Part shown: in pieces, positions 6,983-15,095 of the stretch | Numbering within the stretch: position 1 is the first letter of the stretch | Layout of the letters: each line of letters starts with the position of its first letter | From: Marinosulfonomonas sp. | GTDB lineage: Bacteria; Pseudomonadota; Alphaproteobacteria; Rhodobacterales; Rhodobacteraceae | Length of the DNA: 32,274 bases | Direction of reading: 5' to 3' | Assembly: GCA_019090885.1 (NCBI GenBank) | Contig: JAHRVC010000108.1 | Location: forward strand, 1 to 32,274 | The notes under the pieces: generated by a model | What the model saw: the letters and a program-made list of their open reading frames with translations, nothing else | Told to the model about the DNA's origin: nothing | Databases searched by the model: none | Translations under genes and position numbers: made by a program

Positions 6983-8137
6983 TTAGTCGCGGAAGATCGC
7001 GCCCGCAATGGCATTCTTGTGTATTTGCGTTGTTCCACCTGTAATCGTTAGCATTCTAACATCCCGAACCATCCGTTCCAGTGGTAACGATCCAAAATAT
7101 CCATAACCACCGAACATCTGCATCGCGTCATGGGTGACTTTTTGCGCCATCTCGGTAGCTTGCAATTTGGCAATCGAACTAAGCGTTGGGTCCGGTTTGC
7201 CCTGATCAATCATCGACAGTGCATTATAACAAAGCGCACGTGCGGCCTCTATCTGGATGCGCATATCGGCCATCATCCATTGCAAGCCCTGCATTTCAGA
7301 CAGCGATTTACCAAACTGGCGGCGGGTTTTCATATAGTCGCGCGCCTCTTCAAACGCGCCCTCGGCCACGCCAAGCGCCAAGACGCCCATCCCGACCCGT
7401 GTCGCATTGTAGACGCCAAGCGGTTTAACGAAACCGCTGGAATTTTCGGCGACACCTTCGGTGACCACATGGTCGGCAGGAACAAACACGTCGTCGAAAT
7501 GGATTTCACATTCATTGCAGCCACGCACGCCCATTTTCTGTTCAAGGATATGAACTTGAACGCCGGGGCTGTCGCGTTTGACCAGCACCGTCCCAATCCC
7601 GCGCGCGCCTTTGCTGTCACAAAACCTTGCGTAGACCAGCAAATAGTCGGCGCGGTCGCCGAAAGTTGTAAATATTTTGCCGCCATTCAATGTGTATCCG
7701 TCGCCATTGGGACGCAGTCGGGTGGTCACAGCGGTGGCATCAGAACCAGCCTGCGGTTCGGTCCAAGAGATGGCGCATTCGATCTCGCCCTTGGCAAAGC
7801 GCGGCAGGAATTTTTGCTTCAACTCGTCCGTGCCGCAGGTGGCGATTATCCGGGGAGAGACGTTTTGGTCATGCACAAGCAACGTCGTGTTCAAATCGAC
7901 TTTGGCAATCTCTTCGACCACCAAATAGATATCGACCAAGGACGCGCCATTGCCGCCGTATTCTTCGGGCATGGCCATCGCCAGATACCCCAGTTCGGCC
8001 AACCGATGGTGGTTTTCGTCCGGGTAAATACCCTCGGCGTCCCAACGGGCGGCTTTGGCTTTGAATTCGCCTTGCGCGAGTTTTCGGGCGGCATCCTGAA
8101 GGGCGATCTGTTCGGATGAAAGGCTGTTAATGTGCAT
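6983..8137 (-). CDS. Acyl-CoA dehydrogenase family protein with no visible catalytic base
   Basis: This is a 384-residue FAD-dependent acyl-CoA dehydrogenase-fold protein. The family signatures are in order: P-E-E-Y-G-G at about 57-62, S-W-T-E-P-Q-A-G-S-D at about 124-133, the R-R-Q-F-G helix at about 272-276, and M-F-G-G-Y-G-Y at about 341-347. The base that removes the alpha proton is usually a glutamate either in the late Y-E-G-T motif (medium-chain type) or on helix G (isovaleryl type). Here the late motif reads T-G-G-T with glycine at about 367, and the helix G position holds T246. Neither base is present. It lies 14 bases downstream of a second acyl-CoA dehydrogenase that does carry the helix G glutamate. 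It may therefore be the non-catalytic partner of a mixed tetramer or do a different reaction. A good AAAGG site precedes the ATG. Confidence 0.93.
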   Translation of the reverse strand: MHINSLSSEQIALQDAARKLAQGEFKAKAARWDAEGIYPDENHHRLAELGYLAMAMPEEYGGNGASLVDIYLVVEEIAKVDLNTTLLVHDQNVSPRIIATCGTDELKQKFLPRFAKGEIECAISWTEPQAGSDATAVTTRLRPNGDGYTLNGGKIFTTFGDRADYLLVYARFCDSKGARGIGTVLVKRDSPGVQVHILEQKMGVRGCNECEIHFDDVFVPADHVVTEGVAENSSGFVKPLGVYNATRVGMGVLALGVAEGAFEEARDYMKTRRQFGKSLSEMQGLQWMMADMRIQIEAARALCYNALSMIDQGKPDPTLSSIAKLQATEMAQKVTHDAMQMFGGYGYFGSLPLERMVRDVRMLTITGGTTQIHKNAIAGAIFRD

Positions 8138-8151
8138 GATATGCCTTTCTT

Positions 8152-9330
8152 TTAGCGGCGCTGATTAAAGCTGTGACCATAGATCATTGCCGCAACCGTG
8201 TTGCGCAGGATTTCCAGCGTCCCGCCGCCCAATGCAAACCCGCGCGCATCCCGCACCATGCGTTCCATCGGGTATTCGCGGGTATAACCATTGTGGCCGT
8301 GCAACTGCAGCGCCTCGTTTGTTACGCGTTGCGCCATTTCGTTGGCATAAAGCTTGGCCATCGTGGCATCCATCGGGTCCGGGAACCCGTTGGGCGCCGG
8401 GTTGGTTGCTGCGCGATAAACCATCAGACGGGCGGCATGGATTTGCGTGGCCATATCGGCCATTTTCCACTGTATCCCCTGAAACTCTTTAATCGGGCGA
8501 CCAAATTGATGACGAATTTCGGTGTATTCCTTGGCCGCATCAAACGCACCCTGCGCCAGACCGACACACATGGCAGAGTTGCCTACACGCTCTGGTCCAA
8601 ACGAGCTCATCAACAAGCTGAATGACTTTGAGCTTGTGGGATCGCCCAGCAACAAAACGTCTTCGGGGCCGACGTGATAGTCTTCCAGTGTGATTTCGGC
8701 CTCGGGCAATCCGCGCCCACCCATCTTTTTGGATATTGGGCCGACAGTGGCACCCTTGTTCTTCATATTAACGATGAACGCGCCGATGCCTTTGGCACCT
8801 TTGGACCCGGCGCAGCGGGCGAAAACCATCAGGTAGTCGGCCACATGGCCACCGGTGCAGAAGCATTTAGAGCCGTTCAGCACCCAGCCATCACCATCTT
8901 CGATCGCTGTGGTCCGCAGATCGGTCACGGCTGAACCGGCCTCGGGTTCACTGATGGCAATCGCGATGAAGGTTTTGCCCTTGGCGACATCCGGCAACAG
9001 GCGTTGCTTTTGCTCGTCCGTTCCCAGCAGGCTGATCGCGCGCGCTGGGCCGTTCAGGTAAAGCTGACAGACCAAAGCGGTGTTAAAGCAAACCCGGCTG
9101 ATTTCTTCCAGAAATACAGTGCCTTGAATAACCGGAGCGCCCGATCCTCCGTATTCTTCCGGGATGAACATACCCAGATAGCCAAGCTCGGCCAGCTTAT
9201 CGCGGTTCTCGGCAGGAAATTCTTCCTGCTCGTCCCAATAGGCAGCCTTTTCGGCAAACTCACCCTCAGCCAGTTTGCGCACTTCGGCGCGGAAATTTTC
9301 CAGTTCATCGTCGAGCTTGAAAGATACCAT
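8152..9330 (-). CDS. Acyl-CoA dehydrogenase
   Basis: This is a 392-residue flavoenzyme that would introduce a double bond alpha-beta to a CoA thioester and pass electrons to electron-transfer flavoprotein. Signatures visible are P-E-E-Y-G-G at about 57-62, A-I-S-E-P-E-A-G-S at about 125-133, R-H-Q-F-G at about 273-277 and L-H-G-H-N-G-Y at about 343-349. The likely catalytic base is E247 in F-G-P-E-R-V-G, the isovaleryl-CoA-dehydrogenase position. The alternative late position is glycine (G-G-G-T at about 368-371). Adjacent genes are the CaiB transferase 12 bases upstream and the base-less dehydrogenase 14 bases downstream. The substrate is not identifiable from sequence alone. Confidence 0.95.
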   Translation of the reverse strand: MVSFKLDDELENFRAEVRKLAEGEFAEKAAYWDEQEEFPAENRDKLAELGYLGMFIPEEYGGSGAPVIQGTVFLEEISRVCFNTALVCQLYLNGPARAISLLGTDEQKQRLLPDVAKGKTFIAIAISEPEAGSAVTDLRTTAIEDGDGWVLNGSKCFCTGGHVADYLMVFARCAGSKGAKGIGAFIVNMKNKGATVGPISKKMGGRGLPEAEITLEDYHVGPEDVLLLGDPTSSKSFSLLMSSFGPERVGNSAMCVGLAQGAFDAAKEYTEIRHQFGRPIKEFQGIQWKMADMATQIHAARLMVYRAATNPAPNGFPDPMDATMAKLYANEMAQRVTNEALQLHGHNGYTREYPMERMVRDARGFALGGGTLEILRNTVAAMIYGHSFNQRR

Positions 9331-9342
9331 TGGAATGTCGTC

Positions 9343-10524
9343 CTAATCTTGTTTCTTGGAAAAAGCGCCGCGTCCCAGCACTTCGTCGGTGTCCTGACCT
9401 GTGCTTGGTGCAGGGCGTGGCGGCGTTTGTGCGTGGCGTGAGAAATGGAACGGAGATCCGGGCACAGGCACAGGACCGATTTGTGGATGCGTGTGCTCAA
9501 ACAGCATTCCGCGATCCAGCATATCCTTGTCCCGCGCGACTTCTGCTATGTGGCGCACCGGCGCGCCGGGCACGTTGCAATCGTTCAGCGCCTGAAAAAT
9601 TTCCGCGCGGGTATGCTTGGTCGTCCAGCTTTTCACCAGTTCGTTTAGCTCGTCTTCGCGCGAAGCCCTGTCGATGTTTTTCTGAAAGCGGGGATCTGTG
9701 CCAAGTTCAGGCATTCCCATGGCTTTGCTCAGCGCGACCCAGTGTTTGTCCACCAAACACATGATGGCAACAGTCCCGTCTTTGGTTGGGAATACATCAT
9801 ATGGAGCGATTTCCAACGCGTGCTGGTTGCCGGTACGTTCTGCGAAATTATCGGGGCTGATAAGATAACCGGAAATGTTTGACGCCAACGAATGATGCGC
9901 AACGTCCTGCATCGCCACGTCGACCTTTTGGCCGGTGCCTGTCTTTTCACGCTCAAGCAGCGCTGCAAGGATGCCCGCATAAAGATGCACGCCGGTCAGG
10001 AAATCGGTGATTGCGGCACCGGATTTAACCGGGGGGCCGTCGGCAAAACCGGTGACAGCGATAAGCCCGGTCAGCGCTTGGATTGGGAAATCCATCGCCG
10101 GGGCGTCAGCATAGATCGAATCCGCCGCGTACCCTTTGCCCGACCCATAGACCAAACGGGGGTTAAGCTCTTTTAATATGTCATATCCCAGACCAAGTTT
10201 TTCCATCGTGCCGGGACGGAAATTTTCGACAAGAACATCCGCATCCGAGATCAGTTCGCGAAACGCGTCGCGATCAACTTCGTCGTTCAGATCAAGCACG
10301 ATGCTTTTCTTGTTGGTGTTCAACAGCATTACGCCTGGGTTTTCACCAGCACTTGTCGCAAAGCGAATGGAATCGCCGCTTGGCGGTTCAACCTTGATGA
10401 CCTCAGCGCCCGAAAACCCAAAAAGAAGGCCGGCATATGGACCAAGATAGACCTGCCCCATATCAATAACTTTCAGCCCGTTCAGCGGCTGGCTGCCAAT
10501 TTCGGCTTTGTCAGGTGTCGTCAT
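9343..10524 (-). CDS. CaiB/BaiF family CoA-transferase
   Basis: This is a complete class III CoA-transferase of 393 residues, likely to activate the operon's substrate by moving CoA from a pathway thioester. Family features are L-K-V-I-D-M-G-Q-V-Y-L-G-P-Y at about 17-30, A-E-V-I-K-V-E-P-P at about 40-48, V-L-V-E-N-F-R-P-G at about 97-105, and the catalytic aspartate D174 in A-I-T-D-F-L-T-G. Its start overlaps the stop of the upstream crotonase by one base (TAATG), so the two are translationally coupled. Placed between crotonase and dehydrogenase genes, it is probably the entry step for the acid brought in by the DctPQM system. Donor and acceptor are unknown. Confidence 0.95.
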   Translation of the reverse strand: MTTPDKAEIGSQPLNGLKVIDMGQVYLGPYAGLLFGFSGAEVIKVEPPSGDSIRFATSAGENPGVMLLNTNKKSIVLDLNDEVDRDAFRELISDADVLVENFRPGTMEKLGLGYDILKELNPRLVYGSGKGYAADSIYADAPAMDFPIQALTGLIAVTGFADGPPVKSGAAITDFLTGVHLYAGILAALLEREKTGTGQKVDVAMQDVAHHSLASNISGYLISPDNFAERTGNQHALEIAPYDVFPTKDGTVAIMCLVDKHWVALSKAMGMPELGTDPRFQKNIDRASREDELNELVKSWTTKHTRAEIFQALNDCNVPGAPVRHIAEVARDKDMLDRGMLFEHTHPQIGPVPVPGSPFHFSRHAQTPPRPAPSTGQDTDEVLGRGAFSKKQD

Positions 10525-11294
10525 TATCGGCCCTCAAATGTTGGGATGCGTTTTTCCAGAAATGCCGTAACCGCATTCTGGTGATCTTCGGTTTCCATTA
10601 TATATGCCTCGCCGGTTGCCTCGAGTTCGAGAAAACCGGCGAAATCCATGTCCATGCCGCGGTTGAGCATTGCTTTACCCAATCCCAGCGCGCGTGTTGG
10701 GCCAGCAGCAAGTTTTGTCGCCAGCGCCATGGCTTCATCCATCAGGGTTTCTTCTGGGTGGATCGTATGCACGATCCCGATGTTTTGCGCTTGATCGGCG
10801 GTAACAACCTCGGCCGTCATGAACAGCACCTTGGTGCGCTGAGTGCCGATCATCCGGGCAAGCAGATAAAGCCCGCCACCATCAGGAACGATCCCAACCT
10901 TGGCATAAGACCAGCAGAATTTTGCCTTGGGGGACGCAAGGATCACATCGCCCAAAAGGGCCAGATTGAATCCCACACCATAAGCCGGGCCATGCACGGC
11001 CGTGACAATTGGCTTTTCAAGATCATATAGCATCTGGGTGACGCGATGCTGTTGTTTCAGCCGGTCACGCATTTCAATTGGCGTTTGCCGGGCAAAGGTC
11101 GTGATATCGCCGCCTGAACAAAACGAGCCGCCCGCACCGGTAATAAGAACCGCGCGCACAGCAGGATCATCGCGCATTTGGGTGACGATGCGCTCCATGT
11201 CCTGCCGGGCCTCGGCGTTCAGAGCGTTTCGCTTTTCCGGGAAATCTATGGTCATCACGCCAACCGAACCGTTGGTCTCGTATCTCAGTGGCAT
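10524..11294 (-). CDS. Enoyl-CoA hydratase/isomerase (crotonase) family protein, first gene of the operon
   Basis: This is a 256-residue crotonase-fold protein. The oxyanion motif S-F-C-S-G-G-D-I lies at about 57-64 and G-P-A-Y-G-V-G-F at about 102-109. As in the other crotonase of this operon, both hydratase glutamates are missing, with about N110 and Y130 in their places. An aspartate is kept at about 138 in V-P-D-G-G-G, the PaaG-like arrangement. Isomerase, dehalogenase-like or ring-opening activity are all possible. It is the first gene of the eight-gene minus-strand operon and diverges from the second flavoprotein gene. The ribosome site is poor: a GGGGAG lies 13 bases from the ATG. Confidence 0.9.
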   Translation of the reverse strand: MPLRYETNGSVGVMTIDFPEKRNALNAEARQDMERIVTQMRDDPAVRAVLITGAGGSFCSGGDITTFARQTPIEMRDRLKQQHRVTQMLYDLEKPIVTAVHGPAYGVGFNLALLGDVILASPKAKFCWSYAKVGIVPDGGGLYLLARMIGTQRTKVLFMTAEVVTADQAQNIGIVHTIHPEETLMDEAMALATKLAAGPTRALGLGKAMLNRGMDMDFAGFLELEATGEAYIMETEDHQNAVTAFLEKRIPTFEGR

Positions 11295-11544
11295 AGCGCG
11301 ATCTGTGCTCCCCTAACCTCGGATCGGTGTGCGTCATGAGCGCACCAAATTTTGCCAATATCAAAGCTCCGCACCACCCGCTCCCGATGTTGCGGGCGAT
11401 CCGTTGCGGTCCCAAAACACCGCATTGACAACAGTGTTCACGTTGAGAAACGCTAGCAGACAAGTAGAATCTAACAAAGGTTCAATTTTTCTCCCATCGC
11501 GGGAATGCCATGCAAACTGCTGAAACACAAGGATAAATACATAT
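11295..11544. promoter_or_regulatory. Divergent intergenic region driving two operons
   Basis: This 250-base gap separates the first gene of the leftward operon from the first gene of the rightward operon, so it should hold both promoters. A plus-strand sigma-70-like pair is visible inside it and is listed separately. I could not assign a leftward promoter. No convincing gene lies here. Confidence 0.6.
11443..11470 (+). promoter_or_regulatory. Candidate sigma-70 promoter for the rightward operon
   Basis: TTGAGA (11443-11448), a 16-base spacer and TAGAAT (11465-11470) each match the consensus at five of six positions. It lies about 75 bases upstream of the ATG at 11545. Matches of this quality do occur by chance, so the call is tentative. 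Confidence 0.45.
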
Positions 11545-12513
11545 ATGTCACTTCCTAGCATCTTCGATAACCTTCGGTTGCCGGTTATATCGGCCCCGCT
11601 TTTCATCGTTTCAGGCGTTGATCTTGTGATTGCTCAGTGCAAGGCGGGGGTGGTTGGCAGCTTTCCAGCGCTCAATGCTCGCGGGGGCCAGGGCGATTCG
11701 CCGATGTTGGAAACCTGGCTGCAAAAAATTACGGATGAGTTGGATGCCCATAATCAGGCCAATCCCGACAGGCCCGCCGCACCATACGCAGTCAACCAGA
11801 TCGTGCATCGCTCGAATGACCGGGTGGAACGCGATGTCGAGATTTGCGCCAAATGGAAAGTGCCAATCTGGATTACGTCGATGGGCGCGCGCGAGGATGT
11901 GAACGAAGCGGCGCATTCCTGTGGCGGCTTGGTGCTGCATGACGTTATTAACAATCGGTTCGCAAAAAAGGCGATCGCCAAAGGCGCTGACGGTTTGGTT
12001 GCGGTGGCCGCCGGTGCGGGTGGGCATGCGGGGGCGCAATCCCCTTTCGCGCTTATTCAGGAAATTCGCGAATGGTTTGACGGGCCGCTGGCATTGTCCG
12101 GATCGATCGCGACGGGTGGCGCAATTTTGGCTGCACAGGCTATTGGCGCGGATCTGGCGTATATCGGATCGGCATTTATTGGCACCGAAGAGGCAAACGC
12201 CAAGCCGGATTACAAACAGATGATCGTCGACAGCGGAGCCGAGGATGTTCTTTATACGAACTACTTCAGCGGGGTTAACGCCAACTATCTGCGCGGGTCA
12301 ATAAAGCTGCAAGGGCTTGATCCGGACAACCTGCCCAAAGAGGCGACGCAAATTGATCTGAATTCAACCAAAGAGCGCCCCAAGACGTGGAGCGATATCT
12401 GGGGTTCAGGGCAGGGAATTGGCGCCGTCGATGCTGTTGTGCCAACAGGGCAACTTGTAGATCGGCTGGAACGGGAATACTCCGAAGCCCGAAAGCGTCT
12501 TTCGCTGGCTTGA
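11545..12513 (+). CDS. Nitronate monooxygenase-like (NPD family) flavoprotein, second copy
   Basis: This is a 322-residue FMN TIM-barrel enzyme, paralogous to the one at 2053. The barrel starts at L-P-V-I-S-A-P-L-F (about 12-20). The G-A-G-G-H-A-G motif at about 157-163 holds the conserved histidine H161, and A-D-L-A-Y-I-G-S at about 202-209 belongs to the flavin phosphate site. A conserved W-S-D-I-W-G-S-G-Q-G lies near the C-terminus. It leads an operon containing a two-subunit CoA-transferase, so a role like that of IpdC, the flavoprotein of steroid C/D-ring breakdown, is a plausible alternative to nitronate oxidation. An AAGGA lies about 11 bases before the ATG, a rather long spacing, but no other good start is near. 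Confidence 0.9.
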   Translation: MSLPSIFDNLRLPVISAPLFIVSGVDLVIAQCKAGVVGSFPALNARGGQGDSPMLETWLQKITDELDAHNQANPDRPAAPYAVNQIVHRSNDRVERDVEICAKWKVPIWITSMGAREDVNEAAHSCGGLVLHDVINNRFAKKAIAKGADGLVAVAAGAGGHAGAQSPFALIQEIREWFDGPLALSGSIATGGAILAAQAIGADLAYIGSAFIGTEEANAKPDYKQMIVDSGAEDVLYTNYFSGVNANYLRGSIKLQGLDPDNLPKEATQIDLNSTKERPKTWSDIWGSGQGIGAVDAVVPTGQLVDRLEREYSEARKRLSLA

Positions 12514-12557
12514 TGGCGCTGCTAATTTACTTCCCTGCGCCAGCCCGTTGAATGTTC

Positions 12558-12562
12558 AGGAG
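12558..12562 (+). promoter_or_regulatory. Ribosome binding site AGGAG that fixes the start at 12569
   Basis: AGGAG is followed by a six-base spacer and ATG at 12569. The earlier in-frame TTG at 12548 would place this site inside the coding region and has no site of its own. Confidence 0.75.
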
Positions 12563-12568
12563 TCTTTG

Positions 12569-13612
12569 ATGACCGGTACTAAAATCTACAACGAAGTCAC
12601 TGTTGCATTTGATAAAATTCCCGACCCAGGCGAGATGATGAAAATCGCGGAGGGCGTTCATTGGATACGGATGCCAATGCCCTTCGTGCTGGATCACATC
12701 AATATTGTTGCCATTGAAGACGGCGACGGTTGGGCGATATTGGACACCGGGCTGGAACAACCAGAGACGGTAAAACTGTGGCGTGCCCTTATGGCTGGCC
12801 CGCTTAAGGGGCGGCCAATTACCAAGGTCATCATCACCCACATGCATCCCGATCATATCGGCATGGCCGGGTGGTTGACGCGGCGATTTGATTGCCGCCT
12901 TTGGATTTCTCGTCTGGAATATCTGACCTGTCGGACGCTTTTGGCCGATACCATGCGTCAGGCGCCTCAGGACGGTATCAGTTTTTATGCCGAGGCGGGC
13001 TGGGACGAAAATCAGCTAGATGATTACCAGACAAAGTTCGGGAATTTTGGCAAGTTTATCCATCCGATGCCCGACAGTTTTCGCCGTATTTCAGAGGGTG
13101 ATAAAATTACAATCGGCGGGCGCGAATGGCAGGTCCTTGTGGGCTCGGGCCATTCACCCGAACATGCGTGTCTTTACTGTCCGGAACTCAAGATTTTCCT
13201 TTCAGGCGATCAGGTCATTCCGCGTATTTCGTCCAATATATCGGTCTTTCCTACCGAGCCGGATGCCAACCCGATGCTCGAATGGCTGGAATCTCTAAAC
13301 CATATCCGCGACTCCATTCCCGATGATGTGCTGGTCGTGCCATCCCACAAGACGTGTTTTTACGGATTGCATCACCGCGTCGAGGAATTGCTGGCCGAGC
13401 ATCATGGCGACTTTGCAAAGCTGCTCGCAGCACTGGACAAGCCAAAGCGTGCAGTCGACGTTTTCGAGTATCTGTTTTCCCGCGAAATCGGGATGGACCT
13501 GCTGAATATGGCCACCGGCGAGGCGATTGCCGATCTGAATTATCTGATCGCGCGTGGCGAGGTCAGCCGAACCGTCGATGACGAAGGGGTGGCATGGTAC
13601 AGCCAAGCCTGA
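12569..13612 (+). CDS. Metallo-beta-lactamase-fold hydrolase
   Basis: This is a 347-residue protein with the metallo-beta-lactamase fold. The zinc-binding H-x-H-x-D-H motif is T-H-M-H-P-D-H at about 90-96, supplying H91, H93, D95 and H96. Further ligands are probably the histidines of S-G-H-S-P-E-H, the aspartate of L-S-G-D-Q, and the histidine of V-P-S-H-K. The domain begins with V-H-W-I-R-M-P-M-P-F and I-L-D-T-G, typical of family members that hydrolyse thioesters or lactones. The roughly 90-residue helical C-terminal extension is also seen in that group. Its place between a flavoprotein and an exporter gene suggests hydrolysis of a CoA thioester or lactone intermediate, but the substrate is not visible from sequence. 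Confidence 0.9.
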   Translation: MTGTKIYNEVTVAFDKIPDPGEMMKIAEGVHWIRMPMPFVLDHINIVAIEDGDGWAILDTGLEQPETVKLWRALMAGPLKGRPITKVIITHMHPDHIGMAGWLTRRFDCRLWISRLEYLTCRTLLADTMRQAPQDGISFYAEAGWDENQLDDYQTKFGNFGKFIHPMPDSFRRISEGDKITIGGREWQVLVGSGHSPEHACLYCPELKIFLSGDQVIPRISSNISVFPTEPDANPMLEWLESLNHIRDSIPDDVLVVPSHKTCFYGLHHRVEELLAEHHGDFAKLLAALDKPKRAVDVFEYLFSREIGMDLLNMATGEAIADLNYLIARGEVSRTVDDEGVAWYSQA

Positions 13613-13631
13613 AGTATAAGGCAGACGGTAA

Positions 13632-15011
13632 GTGTCAGTAACTTCAGAAGAAATTTCAACCGCGGGCCGGAAGCTGTTGATCCTGACAGTGTTGGCGGGC
13701 TCGTTGTCAACCGTCATCAGCGGCACGGTCGTCAATGTCGTCTTTCCATCGCTATCAGAAAGCCTGGGGGTCGACCGGCACAACCTGACATGGATATCGG
13801 TCGCCTTCTTCGCTGCAATGACGTCGACGATGCTGTCCATCGGATGGGCAATCGACACCTTTGGAATTCGCCGGGTTTTCAGCCGTGCGATGACACTGTT
13901 TATCATAGGGTCGGTGGTCTGCGCGATGGCGCAGAACCTGCCAATGCTGATATTGGGGCGCATCGCGCAGGGTGCGTCAGCCGGGGCTGTGCAGCCGCTC
14001 GTTATGATAGCATTATTCAGGGCGTTTCCTGCAAGCGAACGCGGATTTGCTATGGGAATTCTGGGCATGGGTGCTGTCATGGGCCCAACCTTTGGCCCGA
14101 TGCTGGGCGGTGTTCTGATTGATACAATCGGTTGGCGCTGGCTGTTCGTCATGACGGTGCCCACGTCTATTCTATGCATGATTACGGCCCGGTATTCCTT
14201 GGTGAACCTTCCAGCCTCCCGAGGCAAATTTGACTGGAAGGGTGTGGGCTTTCTGGTGCTGACTTTGGTGCCGTTTCTGATCGCTTTGGCTGAACTTGGG
14301 ATCGTCGGCGCGCTGTCACCTTTGTTTGTCGTGCCAGCCGCTGTCTCGGTTATTGGCTGCGTCATTTTCATCCGACATTTGAACCGTGCAAAGCCGCCGC
14401 TGTTAGAGCCAGAACTGTTCCGCTCAAACGGGTTCGGGGCATTCGCGGTTATTGCCACGATCTTTGGCGCGGTGCATTTTGGATCGCTTTATTTATTTCC
14501 GCTCTTCATGCAGAATGAATTTGGCTATTCAGCGTCGCGCGCCGGACTGGTCATGGTTCCGGGCGGAATTATCATGGCCATTTTGTTTCCCTATTTTGGC
14601 AAGCTAAGTGATCGTATTCCGGCCGCGGTCTCGCTGATCATCGGGTTTGGCTGTTTTGCAATCTCCTTTGTCGTTCTGGCTGTCGTGCCGATTGCAGGAT
14701 CATTTTGGATGCTGGTCCTGATTTTCGGTTTTGGGCGCGCCGGGCTGGGTGTGGCGATCCCGGCACTTGGTGTCGGTTCTATTGTAAGGGCCCCCGAAAA
14801 CCTTCGCTCACAAGCTGCTGCCAGCATCAGTTTCATGCGGCAAATGGGCGGCGCGCTGGGAATTGGGATTATGTCGGTCTTGCTGGAAGTGTTCGCAAAA
14901 GGGCCTCAAGCGGATCACTCTGCCTTTGTTGCGGTGTTCGTAATTTTCACATGTGTGTGCTTTGCGGGCATATTGCTGGTTTTGACCTATGTGCGCCGCC
15001 CCAACGGTTGA
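13632..15011 (+). CDS. MFS transporter, DHA2 (14-helix drug:H+ antiporter) family
   Basis: This is a 459-residue inner-membrane transporter of the major facilitator superfamily. The first helix begins at about residue 13 and some fourteen hydrophobic segments follow. The antiporter motif C appears as G-A-V-M-G-P-T-F-G-P-M-L-G-G in the fifth helix at about 151-164. A G-R-I-A-Q-G-A-S-A-G segment lies about 35 residues earlier. These features point to proton-driven export. In a catabolic operon this may remove a toxic or dead-end intermediate, although uptake cannot be excluded. The start is GTG at 13632, 19 bases after the hydrolase gene; the ribosome site is weak, so the exact start is uncertain. 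The unusually long open frame on the opposite strand is an antisense shadow. Confidence 0.9.
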   Translation: MSVTSEEISTAGRKLLILTVLAGSLSTVISGTVVNVVFPSLSESLGVDRHNLTWISVAFFAAMTSTMLSIGWAIDTFGIRRVFSRAMTLFIIGSVVCAMAQNLPMLILGRIAQGASAGAVQPLVMIALFRAFPASERGFAMGILGMGAVMGPTFGPMLGGVLIDTIGWRWLFVMTVPTSILCMITARYSLVNLPASRGKFDWKGVGFLVLTLVPFLIALAELGIVGALSPLFVVPAAVSVIGCVIFIRHLNRAKPPLLEPELFRSNGFGAFAVIATIFGAVHFGSLYLFPLFMQNEFGYSASRAGLVMVPGGIIMAILFPYFGKLSDRIPAAVSLIIGFGCFAISFVVLAVVPIAGSFWMLVLIFGFGRAGLGVAIPALGVGSIVRAPENLRSQAAASISFMRQMGGALGIGIMSVLLEVFAKGPQADHSAFVAVFVIFTCVCFAGILLVLTYVRRPNG

Positions 15012-15095
15012 CAGAACCAAATCTGTTAACCGATGCTTGCCTGATGATAAAACCCCGGACCAAGATGCCGGGTGTGAACTGAAGGTAACAGTTGA

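Noticed and set aside
6373-7044. Plus-strand open frame (223 codons) opposite the crotonase
   Set aside because: It is antisense to the crotonase and the end of the dehydrogenase, with no family features.
7130-8119. Long plus-strand open frame (329 codons) inside the acyl-CoA dehydrogenase gene
   Set aside because: The opposite strand encodes a full-length dehydrogenase with all family motifs. The plus-strand product resembles nothing.
13295-14458. Long minus-strand open frame (387 codons) opposite the hydrolase and MFS genes
   Set aside because: It is antisense to two clear genes, has low-complexity composition rich in T, P, S and R, shows no domain and has no ribosome site. It is a shadow of the codon bias of the real genes.
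15008-15013. TTGACA as an internal promoter before the CoA-transferase pair
   Set aside because: No acceptable -10 element lies 16 to 18 bases downstream.
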